A DNA stretch of 64,000 nt from Saprospiraceae bacterium (GTDB lineage Bacteria > Bacteroidota > Bacteroidia > Chitinophagales > Saprospiraceae), in assembly GCA_021739645.1 (NCBI GenBank), contig JAIPBL010000002.1, positions 1 through 64,000 of the forward strand. The letters are read 5' to 3'. Positions 15,125 to 25,110 of the stretch are shown here, piece after piece. Every line of letters starts with the position of its first letter. Positions within the stretch are counted from its first letter, which is position 1. The notes below the pieces were generated by a model. The model was not told the DNA's origin and made no database searches. It worked only from the letters and a program-made list of their open reading frames with translations. A program made the position numbers and the translations under genes.

Positions 15125-16705
15125 ATGAAAAGAAGAAATTTCCTACGCACGGCAGGCGCTTCGGCAGCCTTCATGCCGTTTATCCATAATGGTTTTTCGG
15201 TCAACCCATTGAGCAAAAACTCGCTTTTCGGGATGTTGGGCGCTTCGGCCAACCTCAGCGGCAAGGTGATGGTTTTCATCGAACTCAGCGGTGGCAACGA
15301 TGGGTTGAACACCCTCATTCCGCTCGACCAGTACAGCAACCTTTCCAGTCATCGGGGCAGCATTTTGATACCAGAAAACAAGGTGCTCGACCTGAACGGC
15401 GCTCCCGACACGGGCCTGCACCCCAGCATGACGGGTTTGCAGGAGATGTTCAACGATGGGCTTGTGAGCATCGTCCAGAATGTGGGCTATCCTCAGCAGG
15501 ACTACTCCCACTTTCGCTCCATGGACATTTGGCAAACGGCCAGCGACAGCGGCCAGTATGTAGATACGGGCTGGCTTGGCAGGGCGCTGCAAGGCGAATA
15601 TCCCGACTTTCCAGAGGGGTTCCCCAATGTCGATAGCCCAGACCCGCTGGCCATCCAGATTGGCTCCATTCTGCCGTTGGCATACATGGGCACGGCCTTT
15701 CCGATGGGTATGAGTCTTGGCAATGCTGACAACTTTGACGATGCATTTCTCAACGACTATGTGGAGCCTGCTCCCGCGACGCCTTATGGCGATGAATTGG
15801 AGTACATCAGGTTGGTGCAAAAACAGTCACAGGAGTATTACGAAGTGATAAAAACTGCCGCAGAAGCGCAGCCCGACAACCTCTCCCCGCTGTACCCGCC
15901 ACAGTATGAGAACTACCTCGCCGACCAGTTGCGCATTGTAGCCAGGCTGATTGGTGGTGGACTTCAAACGGCGGTTTATACGGTGTCGATCGGTGGGTTC
16001 GACACGCACAGCGAACAGGTGGAGGCTGGTACGCCAGACCAAGGCAATCATGCTAATTTGCTCCGTATGGTATCCGAGGCCATTGCCGCTTTTCAGGATG
16101 ACATCCGGCTGATGGGCAAGGAGGATGACATGGCAGGCATGACCTATTCCGAGTTTGGCCGCACCATCGCTGCCAACGGTAGTGTTGGGACTGACCACGG
16201 TGCAGCTGCGCCGCTATTTGTTTTTGGAAAAGGGGTGAACCCCGGCATCATCGGGGAGAACGCTCAAATACCCGGCAACCTGAACAACAGTGCCGATGTG
16301 CCCATGGCACATGATTTTCGGCAGGTGTATGCCAGCGTTTTGCAGGATTGGTTTGGCCTGACAAACTTGAACGACATCCTTTTTCAGGATTTTGACATCC
16401 TGCCAATTTTCAAGGGCGCAAGCCCAGCGAGGGAGGAGCGAAACAGGAACATTTTTGGTGTAGGCAACTACCCGAACCCCGTGCGCAGTTCCACGACGAT
16501 CACGTTCACCAGCTTTTCGAATGCCCAAGTGACCATCAATTTGATGGATGCGCATGGCCGCTTCATACTGAAGATTGCCGAAGGCAACTACCCAACGGGC
16601 ATGCACCAAGTGCGGTTCGATCGCTCCAATTTGCCGAGCGGCACTTATTTTTATCAGGTAAAGCTGGACGGGATGGGCGTGACGAAGAAGATGCTTGTTT
16701 ATTAG
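15125..16705 (+). CDS. DUF1501 family exported protein with T9SS sorting domain
   Basis: The 526-residue product begins KRRNFLRTAGASAAF, a Tat-like leader. The body matches DUF1501, a relative of the alkaline phosphatase/sulfatase fold: VFIELSGGNDGLNTLIPL, GLHPSMTGLQEMF, SHFRSMDIWQTAS, and SEFGRTIAANGSVGTDHG with likely metal ligands. The last ~80 residues (NYPNPVRSSTTITF ... GTYFYQVKLDG) are a T9SS type A sorting domain. It probably forms an operon with the DUF1800 gene. The substrate is unknown. Confidence 0.9.
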   Translation: MKRRNFLRTAGASAAFMPFIHNGFSVNPLSKNSLFGMLGASANLSGKVMVFIELSGGNDGLNTLIPLDQYSNLSSHRGSILIPENKVLDLNGAPDTGLHPSMTGLQEMFNDGLVSIVQNVGYPQQDYSHFRSMDIWQTASDSGQYVDTGWLGRALQGEYPDFPEGFPNVDSPDPLAIQIGSILPLAYMGTAFPMGMSLGNADNFDDAFLNDYVEPAPATPYGDELEYIRLVQKQSQEYYEVIKTAAEAQPDNLSPLYPPQYENYLADQLRIVARLIGGGLQTAVYTVSIGGFDTHSEQVEAGTPDQGNHANLLRMVSEAIAAFQDDIRLMGKEDDMAGMTYSEFGRTIAANGSVGTDHGAAAPLFVFGKGVNPGIIGENAQIPGNLNNSADVPMAHDFRQVYASVLQDWFGLTNLNDILFQDFDILPIFKGASPAREERNRNIFGVGNYPNPVRSSTTITFTSFSNAQVTINLMDAHGRFILKIAEGNYPTGMHQVRFDRSNLPSGTYFYQVKLDGMGVTKKMLVY

Positions 16706-16732
16706 TCCAACGACATTTTGTGGCAAAATAAT

Positions 16733-16773
16733 AAGGCGTGGTATCCGAAACGGAAGCCACGCCTTCATTTTTC
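16733..16773 (+). terminator. Rho-independent terminator after DUF1501
   Basis: AAGGCGTGG (16733-16741) pairs with CCACGCCTT (16757-16765), with an inner TCCG-AAA-CGGA stem, followed by CATTTTTC. Confidence 0.75.
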
Positions 16774-17200
16774 AACTAAAAAAGCCAGCACTCTTAGTAA
16801 GCACTGGCTGTTATTTTTGTGTATATTGTTTGCGTAAAAAGTCTGGCGGCATAAAGTATGATGCTTACCCTATCCGCCAGATGTAATAAGTATTATCTTG
16901 TAGGCAAGGATTGAAATCCTATTGCTTAAGTTGTTAACTGTTCACTTTTCTAAGTAGGGTAAATAAGCTGTATGAATTGTATCTCCCCACTTTGATTTCT
17001 GGCCATCACTTCTGATGGTGGTCTCTCTAAAAGAGAAATGTTCTTCTCTACGAAACAAATATAAGCCCTATCCACAGAGGGCAGCAAGTCCAAGATAGTA
17101 AGAGGTGTTCCCAAAATTAGCTAAAATAATGTCAATAATAGTCAATAAATATTTTCATATTGTACTCATTAATAGATTTTTATGAAAAAATAACCTAAAC
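16774..17200. other. Gene-free stretch with small inverted repeats
   Basis: No convincing reading frame is present. AGCCAG/CTGGCT (about 16782-16808) and TCTGGCGG/CCGCCAGA (about 16841-16881) are short inverted repeats. The rest becomes AT-rich toward the next promoter. Confidence 0.5.
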
Positions 17201-17205
17201 AATTT

Positions 17206-17232
17206 TTGTTCCTAAAAAAGTGACTATTTTTG
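17206..17232 (+). promoter_or_regulatory. Bacteroidota-type promoter of the 17254 gene
   Basis: TTG (17206-17208) and TATTTTTG (17225-17232) are spaced by 16 bases, and the ATG follows about 21 bases downstream. This supports the ATG at 17254 over the upstream TTG at 17230. Confidence 0.65.
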
Positions 17233-17253
17233 ACCAACAATTCTAGTAAGTTC

Positions 17254-18738
17254 ATGTTAGAACACAAAGTCATTCGACTGATACAAGCACTTTTGAAGAA
17301 GGAACTTTCAGCTATTGAAAAGTACCTATCCTCACCCAATGTCTGTTCCAATGATGAATGTGCCCGCCTGTTCTTTCTGATATGTAAGTTCCTACCTGAT
17401 ATGGACTCTCCAAAACTGACCAAAGAGCGGCTTTTCGCCAAGTTGTTTGGCAAGCAGCCCTACAACGATGGCAAAATGCGGAAGCTGATGACTCAGCTTA
17501 CTCAAGCGATAGAACAGTATTTGATGGAAACCGAACTCAAGCAATCGGAAGAACTCAAGACAAAATTGCTGGCTAGGGCATTGAGTGAACGCGATAATTA
17601 CAAGCTTTTTTATGAAGCAGTGCAGTCTCGTTTGAGGACTCTGGACAATGGGGTTGATAGGGGTAGGAATTATTTCAGGGAAAGTTACGAGTTGTCGGAT
17701 TTGCTCTATTACCACCCGGGGTCGGTTAAGCTTGTTAAAAAACGAGAATATCAGCAACGAGCAATTGACGACTTGGAAAGGTACTTTACCTTGGTGATGC
17801 TCCAAAATGAGGCAAATGATGTAGTAGTCAATCGGGTGATAAACACCGATGGTTCGAAGAGCGGTTATATAAGGGTAGTAATGCAAACTGCCGAAACACC
17901 TTCATTCGCTGCCTTCAATGCCATCAAGTTATTTCGCCATTTAGTTGGGCTATTACAAAGTAAATCGGAGGAAGATCTCGACGAGTTGAGAAGGACTGCC
18001 TTCGATACCTTTCCTCAGTTGAGTCTATTTGAACAGGATTTTGCAACTAACCTGCTTAGAAATTATGCAGTGCCGTTTACCAATAGAGGTTCTATGGAGC
18101 ACGCTCGTTTTACTTTTGACCTTTACAAACTGGAATTGGAGCGTGGCCTTTATGCGAATTCCTTGAGTTCCGGTGCTTTTATGAACATTGTTTCTGTTGG
18201 CCTATTGGTTGATGAAATTGACTGGGTTCATTACTTTATTGAAAACTTCGATAAATGCCTTCCAGAGGACGAGCGATTGAACACACTACACTATTGCAAG
18301 GGGTTTTGGCACTATCGAAAAGGGGTGAAAAGCAATGATATCGATGCGTTTTACAATGCTATTCAGATATTTAATCTAATACCTACGAAAGCTGGTGTAA
18401 ACTATGAACTTAGGGTTCGGTCAACGCTTCTTAGAGTTCATTTTGAACTTTTTGAAAGAGACAAAGAGACATTGGATGAATTGCTGAATAAAGTCAGAAA
18501 TTTTGAAAGACATCTTAGAGGTAATACTCAATATGCCGAAACAATTCGAAGTGGGTACACTAATTTTTTGCGATTTTACAAATCGCTTATTAGAGTGTCT
18601 AAAACTTCGCCGATTAATCAGGCTACAGTTGCCAAATTCTTGAAGAAACTATCACAAGATGGGTCTGATATTTACTTAAAGAACTGGATGCTAGAAAAAG
18701 CCAAGGAATTAGTCGTGAGTGACCAAACCCTTGGCTGA
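17254..18738 (+). CDS. Hypothetical helical protein (~494 residues)
   Basis: I do not recognise a named family. The product has no signal peptide or membrane segment and is rich in Leu, Lys and Glu with a repeating helical look (LIQALLKKELSAIEKYLSSP; LELERGLYANSLSSGAFMNI; FEKLL-like turns). That is reminiscent of TPR-like solenoids but without a clear repeat consensus. Base composition is lower in GC than its neighbours. It stands alone with its own promoter. A cytoplasmic scaffold or regulator is possible, but this is a guess. Confidence 0.8.
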   Translation: MLEHKVIRLIQALLKKELSAIEKYLSSPNVCSNDECARLFFLICKFLPDMDSPKLTKERLFAKLFGKQPYNDGKMRKLMTQLTQAIEQYLMETELKQSEELKTKLLARALSERDNYKLFYEAVQSRLRTLDNGVDRGRNYFRESYELSDLLYYHPGSVKLVKKREYQQRAIDDLERYFTLVMLQNEANDVVVNRVINTDGSKSGYIRVVMQTAETPSFAAFNAIKLFRHLVGLLQSKSEEDLDELRRTAFDTFPQLSLFEQDFATNLLRNYAVPFTNRGSMEHARFTFDLYKLELERGLYANSLSSGAFMNIVSVGLLVDEIDWVHYFIENFDKCLPEDERLNTLHYCKGFWHYRKGVKSNDIDAFYNAIQIFNLIPTKAGVNYELRVRSTLLRVHFELFERDKETLDELLNKVRNFERHLRGNTQYAETIRSGYTNFLRFYKSLIRVSKTSPINQATVAKFLKKLSQDGSDIYLKNWMLEKAKELVVSDQTLG

Positions 18739-18835
18739 GTGATTTTCAAAAGCCAAACTTTCAAAAGATATTAAAATATTTACAAATTTTCTTGTTCCTG
18801 GTTTAGCCTTATTCATTGCATCAATGGGCTAATCG

Positions 18836-18976
18836 TTACCCAACAATAATATCGTCATCCCCAATAATCCCAGTAGTCCCTTCTCCGTCCCCGCCCTTCA
18901 CTTCCAGTTGCTGGGCAGTTTTGATTTCTTTTGTTTCAAAAGCGGTAAATGTCTTTTTAGAATTCTTGATTTTCAT
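18836..18976 (-). CDS. Small peptide with double-glycine leader, possible RiPP/secreted peptide precursor
   Basis: This 46-residue peptide starts MKIKNSKKTFTAFETKE and contains TAQQLEVKGG at residues 20-29. It matches the leader style of Bacteroidota GG-type natural product precursors (Q-L-x-x-x-K-G-G). The tail after GG is short and acidic, GDDDIIVG at the end, with no Cys and only two Thr, so it is not an obvious lanthipeptide. No peptidase-transporter or modifying enzyme lies nearby. The upstream in-frame GTG/ATG extension to 19036 looks non-coding. Confidence 0.55.
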   Translation of the reverse strand: MKIKNSKKTFTAFETKEIKTAQQLEVKGGDGEGTTGIIGDDDIIVG

Positions 18977-19811
18977 GATAAAATAGTTTTTGTGAAACAG
19001 GTTTTGCCTGGTCACAGTCAGTGAATGATATACCAATCCCTACCCCTGCACAGGACGCATCCCGTACCGAGCCAAGAAAGAAATGGCACAGCGTTGTATG
19101 TCTGTCAGCAATAGCTCACAGGCAATGTGATTTTTTTAGGATTTAAAGTGGATGAAGACAGCAGGAATAAATGCGTCAAAAAGGCACACAACTGCTTCAG
19201 GATAGAATCAGTTAGCACCTGTTCAAACACGGTGTCTTCTTGACAAGGGGAATTCGTGGTTTTGTTAAGCTCGAAGTAGATTCATGTCCACGCAAAGTGC
19301 GAGACCGGGGAGTTCAAATTTGCTTCGAGTTGTAGGCTGGATTTTATAGTGTGCCAAGCATCATTTTTGGCCGGGTGGGTAAGCAATTTTTGGCCATGCT
19401 CAATTGAAAAACAGTGCAAACATCGCACTAATTTTAGCTAGACGCAATTATAAGTATATTATTTTGTGACATTAAAAAAATTGAATTTTATGTTTTTGTT
19501 TTCATATAAATAGTAATTGAATTTAAAAATTCATTCCTATTCCTCCGCTCCACATTCAAGTATCTTTTGATGTCAAAATCAAACACATTTCATAAAAATG
19601 TAATTAATTGGCAAGATTGTTGACATGTTAGAAATACTTAATTTGTTTATGAAATTTCTGTTGATTGCAAATAGCAATCAAGCATGAAATTAAAGAAGAC
19701 CCGCCAACCGATTTTTATTCCAACATACTGCGAGAAATACCTACACGGCACTTCTATTTGGTTTTAAATTATTGATTATCAATGATTTAAAAAATATTTT
19801 TTGAAACAGAT
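18977..19811. other. Gene-poor AT-rich stretch upstream of the giant secreted protein
   Basis: No supported gene was found in ~830 bases. The 5' half is of average composition; from about 19430 it becomes strongly AT-rich. A near-perfect inverted repeat, TTTAAATTATTGAT-T-ATCAATGATTTAAA with one mismatch, lies at 19763-19791 just before the next gene and may be regulatory. Confidence 0.5.
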
Positions 19812-22800
19812 TTGTCGAAGAAAACAAATTTTAATCCATTTACCGTGAAGCACTTCAACCTCATCTGGGCAGTTCTCGCCTGCCAGTTATTCACCAACTT
19901 TAGTTATGGTCAGTGCACATTGGCCTGCAACGACCTTGTCAATGTTTCGCTACCACAAGAGGGTTTTGGTGTCATTACGCCCGAAATCGTGTTGGACGGC
20001 GAAGAGACTTCCTGCCCTGGCCCAAAGACCGTTACTGTTTACTCACCGGAAGGCGAAAGCCTGCACGATACTGTGACATGCGGGCAGTTGAATTTGATAC
20101 TTAACGTGACTGTCTTTGACCAAAATTCCGGTAATTCCTGTTGGGGAACACTTTTTATTCAAGACTACTTGCCCCCCATTATCACCTGCTCCGACCTTAC
20201 CGTAACTTGTACGACCGACCTTTCGCCAGATAGTTTGGGCTATCCGTTGGTAGTGGACAATTGCGACAATTCGCCCAACTTGACTTATACCGGGCAGCCC
20301 GTTATGCAGCCCTGCAACAGCCAGTACAGCGCCATCTTGATGCGCACCTGGCATGCCGTTGATGCCAGCAACAACTACGCAACCCCTTGTGTCCAGAAAG
20401 TATTCGTTGTGCGCCCCAGCTTTGCCGATATTGTTTTTCCGCCAAACCTCGACGGCTTCCAAGCTCCACCGCTTTCGTGCCCTAACCCCAACACAAACCC
20501 AAGCAACACGGGCTTTCCAACCATTGATGGCAAAGCAGTCTCGCAGTATTGCAAAATGACCGTTACCTATGAAGACCTTGTGATAGGTGGCTGCGAAAAC
20601 GAACAAAGCGTACTTCGTTCTTGGATAGTTTTGAATTGCTGTACCAACCAGATTTTAGAGCATGACCAGATAATAAAGGTGTCCGACGACATCGGACCAG
20701 TGTTGAACTGCATGGACTCTTTGACTTTTAGCACCAACGGCCCTAGTTGCGCAAGCACCTTTTTCTTGCCCGCCATGAGTGCTGCCGATAATTGCTCTTC
20801 CACGATTACCTGGCGAACGCTCACACCTTGGGCCGTGCTGAACAGCAACGGTGGCATGGTGTACAGCCTTCCGCAAGGCACCTATATCGTCACCTACGAG
20901 GCCACGGATGCTTGCGGCAATGTTTCCACTTGCCAAGTGACTGTGATAGTGAAAGACAACGTTTCACCTGTGGCCATTTGCACCGAGTTCACGGTGGTGG
21001 CACTCAGCAACCAAGGATTGGCAACACTGGCTGCACATACACTTGACAATGGCAGCTACGATGCTTGTTGCCCCAGCGTGACCTTTTTGGCAAATAGGAT
21101 GGACCAGCCCAATGCCCCGTTTACGCCTACCGTGCAGTTCAACTGTGCAGATGTGGGCAATTCCGTAGCCATCATTTTGCAAGTAACGGATTGCAAGGGA
21201 AACAAAAACACCTGCATGGTTCAAGTGGACGTGCAGGATAAAACGGCGCCCACCATCATTTGCCCTTCAAACATCACCATTCCTTGTTCCACGATATTGC
21301 CACCGGCAATGTCGCTCACGGGGTCGCCAACGACCAACGACAACTGCGCCGTGGACACGCTGTATTTTGCGGATGCAAACAACTTTAACTTGTGCCATGT
21401 GGGCACCATCACCCGCACTTTCTCCGTAGTGGATATTGCGGGCTACCAAACTTCCTGCTCCCAAGTTATTACCACGGTGGACAATACCCCTGTGAAGTTC
21501 TTTTTTCCTCCAGATACCATCGTGGGCTGCGACCGACCGCTTGATAGCCTCGAAGTAGGCGAGCCTTCTGTTTTAAAGGATTGCGAGCTTTTCGGCTTAA
21601 ACATCAGCGATGAAATTTTCCCCATACCGTGCGGGCTCAAAATTTTCCGCACCTATACTTATTTGGAATGGTGTACTGGGTACGATACTTCCTACACTCA
21701 GTTCATAAAAGTACTGGACACCAACGGGCCTGTTTGGGATGATCCCATCGGCTCGCAAGACATGGTGTTCCTTTGTGGCAGCGATGTGGTAAAACCACCA
21801 CCACCCACTGCGACCGACTACTGTTCGCCCGATTCTGTGTACATCATATCTGACGTAAAAGTGCCGGGTGACTGCCCCAACCATTTCTCTCGCACTTTGA
21901 TTTATGAAGCAATTGATACCTGCGGCAATGTCTCAGTGCCATTTGTGCAACATATTATCGTAAACGATACCTTACCGCCATTTGCCAATCCATTGCCGAC
22001 CATCGGGCCGTTCACCTGCTACGGCAATATACCTGCCCCGAACGTGAACGACGTGACGGGAGAGACGGACAACTGCATTGACCCGGTGACCGTAACATGG
22101 GTTTCGGATGGCCCCAACCCCGGTTGCATGGGCACGGTGGTTCGCACCTATCAGCTTGCTGACAACTGTGGCAATAGCGCATTAATTACCCAGAACATCC
22201 TCATCAACGACAACGTAGCGCCTACGGCTGACCCTCTGCCATCGCAAAACCTGTTTTGCGCCAGCCAAATACCTGCGCCAAACGTGGACGATGTGACGGG
22301 AGAAACTGACAATTGCGGTGGGCCTGTAACCGTCCAATTTGTGTCGGACTTGGGCAGCCCAGCCTGTTTTGGGACGATGGTGCGCACTTATAGCCTGACC
22401 GATATTTGCAACAACACGGGGCTGATTACCCAGCAGTTTAATATCAACGATACCATACCGCCAACGCCTTCTTGGCCAGATACCATTGCGCAAACAATAG
22501 TAGGTTTGGCCTGTGAGGATTCCGTGGTCGTACAAGCCACAGCCGTTGACAATTGCCCGGGCAACCCTGTAACAATTACCAATAGTTACAATGACAATGG
22601 TGCAAATGCAAGCGACTCCTATCCAGTTGGAGAGACCATCGTGACGTGGACGTTTTCGGATGCCTGCGGCAATTCCGTGACGCAGCAGACGGTGGTGAGC
22701 ATTTGTGAAACAATCACGCCCTCCATCACTTGCAACACCATTACCATTGATATTGACTCGAACGGTATAGCGGTGTTGAATATTGACAGCCTACTGGCAG

Positions 22801-24257
22801 CGGGCTTTATCGGGGGCAGCGACAACTGCACCGAGGTGACTTTCGACATAACGCCGGATACCATCACCTGTGCTGACCTAACGGGTGACCCAACCATGCT
22901 GACCTACATGCTCACCGTGACCGATGCCTGCGGCAATTCGACCACCTGCGACAATGGTTCAGTGGTGGTTAGCGACCCATTGAACATCTGTATCCAGGAC
23001 GATACGCTGGTGGTGAGCGGCCTAATTTTCAACGAGTTCCATCAGCCCTTGACTGGCGTGGATGTGCAGCTCTCCGACAATGGCAATATGAGTCACGCAT
23101 TCAGTCAAAACCTTGGTTTGTTTGTGTTCCAAAACGTGCCACCAGGCATGAGCTGCAAGCTACAACCCGTGAAGGAAGGCGGACTGCTGAACGGCGTGAC
23201 TACCTTCGACCTCGTCATTTTGCAAAACCATATCCTCGGCACGCAGTCGCTCACTTCGCCGTACAAGCTGATAGCGGCTGACGTGAACAATTCCGGCAGT
23301 ATTTCGACTTTCGACATTGTGTCACTGCGAAAGGCTATCCTGCACATGACCGATTCGTTCCCGAACAACAATGCGTGGCGCTTCATCGAGGCGGGCTATC
23401 ATTTCCCCAACCCCAACAACCCGTTTGTGGAACCACTGCCCGAGAGCACCTGGCTGAACAACATGCACCACGACATGTCGGGCCGAAATTTCGTAGCAGT
23501 GAAAATTGGCGACCTGAACAACAGCGCCGTCCTCAACTTCCATGAAGAAGAAGTGGAAGAGCGCAACCAAGCGGGCGAACTGACCCTCGCCGTGCCGAAC
23601 TGGAAGTTGGCGGCAGGCAAGGAGGTCCGCATCCCCGTCAACTGTGGTGAGGCGGTCGATTTGGCCGCTTTGCAAGGCACCATAGAATTTGACCCAACGA
23701 AGATGTCGTTCGTGGGCGCCATGCCAGTGGAGTTGGACGGCCTCGGTGCCGACAACTTCGGCGAACCCGCCACGGGCAGCCTGACCATGAGCTGGCACAA
23801 CGCCAGCGGGCAGCCGCTCGAAGCGGGCAGCACGTTGTTTTACCTGCAATTCTTGATGTATGAAAATGCCTCCGTAGAAGGGGCGATAGCAATGAATTCC
23901 ACAATTACGCCGGCCATTGCGTATGAAAATGGCGGTATTCCCTTGAACGTTCGCTGGCGCATCCACGAGGCACCACAAATGCCCGTGGATGCTGCCCCGC
24001 TTTTTTTGCTGGGGCAAAACCGACCAAATCCGTTCAACGCGGAGACCCGTATCGAATTCATGCTCAAGGAAAGAATGCCCGTAACACTTGAAATAATAGA
24101 CCTGAGCGGCAGGAAGACCCTGATTTTGCAAAGCACCGAAGATGCTGGATGGCACGAAGTGGTGGTGGACAAATCCATGATGGGCGGCCCCGGTGTGTAT
24201 ATTTACCAACTGACCACGCCGAGCGGCACGGAGCGGCGGAAGATGGTTTTTCAGTAG
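19812..24257 (+). CDS. Giant secreted HYR/dockerin-like protein with T9SS sorting domain
   Basis: The 1481-residue product has a signal peptide ending near FSYGQ. It then carries many Cys-containing HYR-type repeats (DACGNVSTCQVTVIVKDN, DKTAPTIICPSNITIPC, DVTGETDNC twice). A carboxypeptidase-like module follows near 1075 (GLIFNEFHQPLTGVDVQLSD), then a dockerin-like segment (ADVNNSGSISTFDIVSLRK, ~1157), a cohesin-like beta domain (~1260-1385), and a T9SS sorting domain (NRPNPFNAETRIEF to the end). It is probably a cell-surface adhesin or matrix protein. The start is uncertain: TTG at 19812 follows an in-frame stop at 19788, and GTG at 19845 would give a tighter signal peptide. Confidence 0.88.
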   Translation: MSKKTNFNPFTVKHFNLIWAVLACQLFTNFSYGQCTLACNDLVNVSLPQEGFGVITPEIVLDGEETSCPGPKTVTVYSPEGESLHDTVTCGQLNLILNVTVFDQNSGNSCWGTLFIQDYLPPIITCSDLTVTCTTDLSPDSLGYPLVVDNCDNSPNLTYTGQPVMQPCNSQYSAILMRTWHAVDASNNYATPCVQKVFVVRPSFADIVFPPNLDGFQAPPLSCPNPNTNPSNTGFPTIDGKAVSQYCKMTVTYEDLVIGGCENEQSVLRSWIVLNCCTNQILEHDQIIKVSDDIGPVLNCMDSLTFSTNGPSCASTFFLPAMSAADNCSSTITWRTLTPWAVLNSNGGMVYSLPQGTYIVTYEATDACGNVSTCQVTVIVKDNVSPVAICTEFTVVALSNQGLATLAAHTLDNGSYDACCPSVTFLANRMDQPNAPFTPTVQFNCADVGNSVAIILQVTDCKGNKNTCMVQVDVQDKTAPTIICPSNITIPCSTILPPAMSLTGSPTTNDNCAVDTLYFADANNFNLCHVGTITRTFSVVDIAGYQTSCSQVITTVDNTPVKFFFPPDTIVGCDRPLDSLEVGEPSVLKDCELFGLNISDEIFPIPCGLKIFRTYTYLEWCTGYDTSYTQFIKVLDTNGPVWDDPIGSQDMVFLCGSDVVKPPPPTATDYCSPDSVYIISDVKVPGDCPNHFSRTLIYEAIDTCGNVSVPFVQHIIVNDTLPPFANPLPTIGPFTCYGNIPAPNVNDVTGETDNCIDPVTVTWVSDGPNPGCMGTVVRTYQLADNCGNSALITQNILINDNVAPTADPLPSQNLFCASQIPAPNVDDVTGETDNCGGPVTVQFVSDLGSPACFGTMVRTYSLTDICNNTGLITQQFNINDTIPPTPSWPDTIAQTIVGLACEDSVVVQATAVDNCPGNPVTITNSYNDNGANASDSYPVGETIVTWTFSDACGNSVTQQTVVSICETITPSITCNTITIDIDSNGIAVLNIDSLLAAGFIGGSDNCTEVTFDITPDTITCADLTGDPTMLTYMLTVTDACGNSTTCDNGSVVVSDPLNICIQDDTLVVSGLIFNEFHQPLTGVDVQLSDNGNMSHAFSQNLGLFVFQNVPPGMSCKLQPVKEGGLLNGVTTFDLVILQNHILGTQSLTSPYKLIAADVNNSGSISTFDIVSLRKAILHMTDSFPNNNAWRFIEAGYHFPNPNNPFVEPLPESTWLNNMHHDMSGRNFVAVKIGDLNNSAVLNFHEEEVEERNQAGELTLAVPNWKLAAGKEVRIPVNCGEAVDLAALQGTIEFDPTKMSFVGAMPVELDGLGADNFGEPATGSLTMSWHNASGQPLEAGSTLFYLQFLMYENASVEGAIAMNSTITPAIAYENGGIPLNVRWRIHEAPQMPVDAAPLFLLGQNRPNPFNAETRIEFMLKERMPVTLEIIDLSGRKTLILQSTEDAGWHEVVVDKSMMGGPGVYIYQLTTPSGTERRKMVFQ

Positions 24258-24309
24258 ATGGCGATTGGTGAATAGTGATTGGTGACTGGACGGATACGTT
24301 CTGAAACAA

Positions 24310-24345
24310 CGAAACCCCTTGCAAACGCAAGAGGTTTCGGCTTTT
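24310..24345 (+). terminator. Terminator after the giant secreted protein
   Basis: CGAAACC-C-CTTGC pairs with GCAAG-A-GGTTTCG around an AAAC loop (one mismatch), followed by GCTTTT. Confidence 0.65.
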
Positions 24346-24414
24346 AAGTTTAGTGGAATCTTGGCGGCGACTTTGAATCAACTCAAAACTCGACACGCAA
24401 AACCCAATACTTAT

Positions 24415-24531
24415 TTAGCAAAATGGGCAGCAGCCTGGCTCGCAAATGCTACCGCAGCAGCCGCCAACCATGGCATAAACCGCACCAGCAATGGCCGTGA
24501 TGGACAGGCCAATCAAGATTGCACGTTTCAT
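24415..24531 (-). CDS. 38-residue Cys-rich membrane or exported peptide
   Basis: MKRAILIGLSITAIAGAVYA is a clear signal or membrane segment, followed by MVGGCCGSICEPGCCPFC: six Cys in 18 residues. It sits just downstream of another Cys-rich exported protein on the same strand. Metal binding is plausible but only inferred. The upstream extension to 24609 overlaps that gene and is not needed. Confidence 0.5.
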   Translation of the reverse strand: MKRAILIGLSITAIAGAVYAMVGGCCGSICEPGCCPFC

Positions 24532-24578
24532 ATCAGTTGAATTTAAAATGGAATGGTAAAATGCCGTTTTGCAGCATT

Positions 24579-24998
24579 TTACCAAAAACAAGAACACTCG
24601 AACCGCCACGGCATCCCGCCGGGCTGGTTAGCAGTGCTGCGCAAACTCCGGGGTTGGAAATGCTCGCCGACATGGGCGGAGTGAAGGACTTTGGTGGTTT
24701 CGTTGGGGCGGGTATTTGTTTCGCCTTCGGCAAAATCGGAGAACTGCGCCGTTTGCTGGCAGTAGCAACAGCAAGGGAAGCAGCACTGGAAAGGTACGCA
24801 ACAACTGTCGGGTGTTTTCCCGTCCGCATCTTTTGATGGGCTGTCGGGAAGGGTGGGGGAGGCCGCACAGCTCATGGCTGTTAGGCCGCATGTTTCGCTT
24901 CCGCAACTGCCAAACATCGCCTGTGCCAGTGGCTGCCACAGCGGCTGCGTGCTGAAAACAGCAAATTGGATGGCTAATATGAAGGCGATTTTCTGCAA
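24579..24998 (-). CDS. Cys-rich exported protein (139 residues)
   Basis: There is a signal peptide-like start (MQKIAFILAIQFAVFSTQ), then clusters of Cys (GSCGSETCGLTAMSC; SCCVPFQCCFPCCCYC). I do not recognise the family. The Cys clusters suggest metal binding in the periplasm. The gene pairs with the 38-residue Cys-rich peptide 47 bases downstream. A competing minus-strand frame (24628-25059) has no such leader and is taken as a shadow. Confidence 0.5.
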   Translation of the reverse strand: MQKIAFILAIQFAVFSTQPLWQPLAQAMFGSCGSETCGLTAMSCAASPTLPDSPSKDADGKTPDSCCVPFQCCFPCCCYCQQTAQFSDFAEGETNTRPNETTKVLHSAHVGEHFQPRSLRSTANQPGGMPWRFECSCFW

Positions 24999-25110
24999 TG
25001 GAATTTCTTGGTCTGTTGTTTACGTGGGCAAGAATCCATGAAAAATGGCAGGGACGCAAGCATTTAACAGACTTTAACTTAACCAGTTTGCATTTCCCTG
25101 AAAAGCCCGC

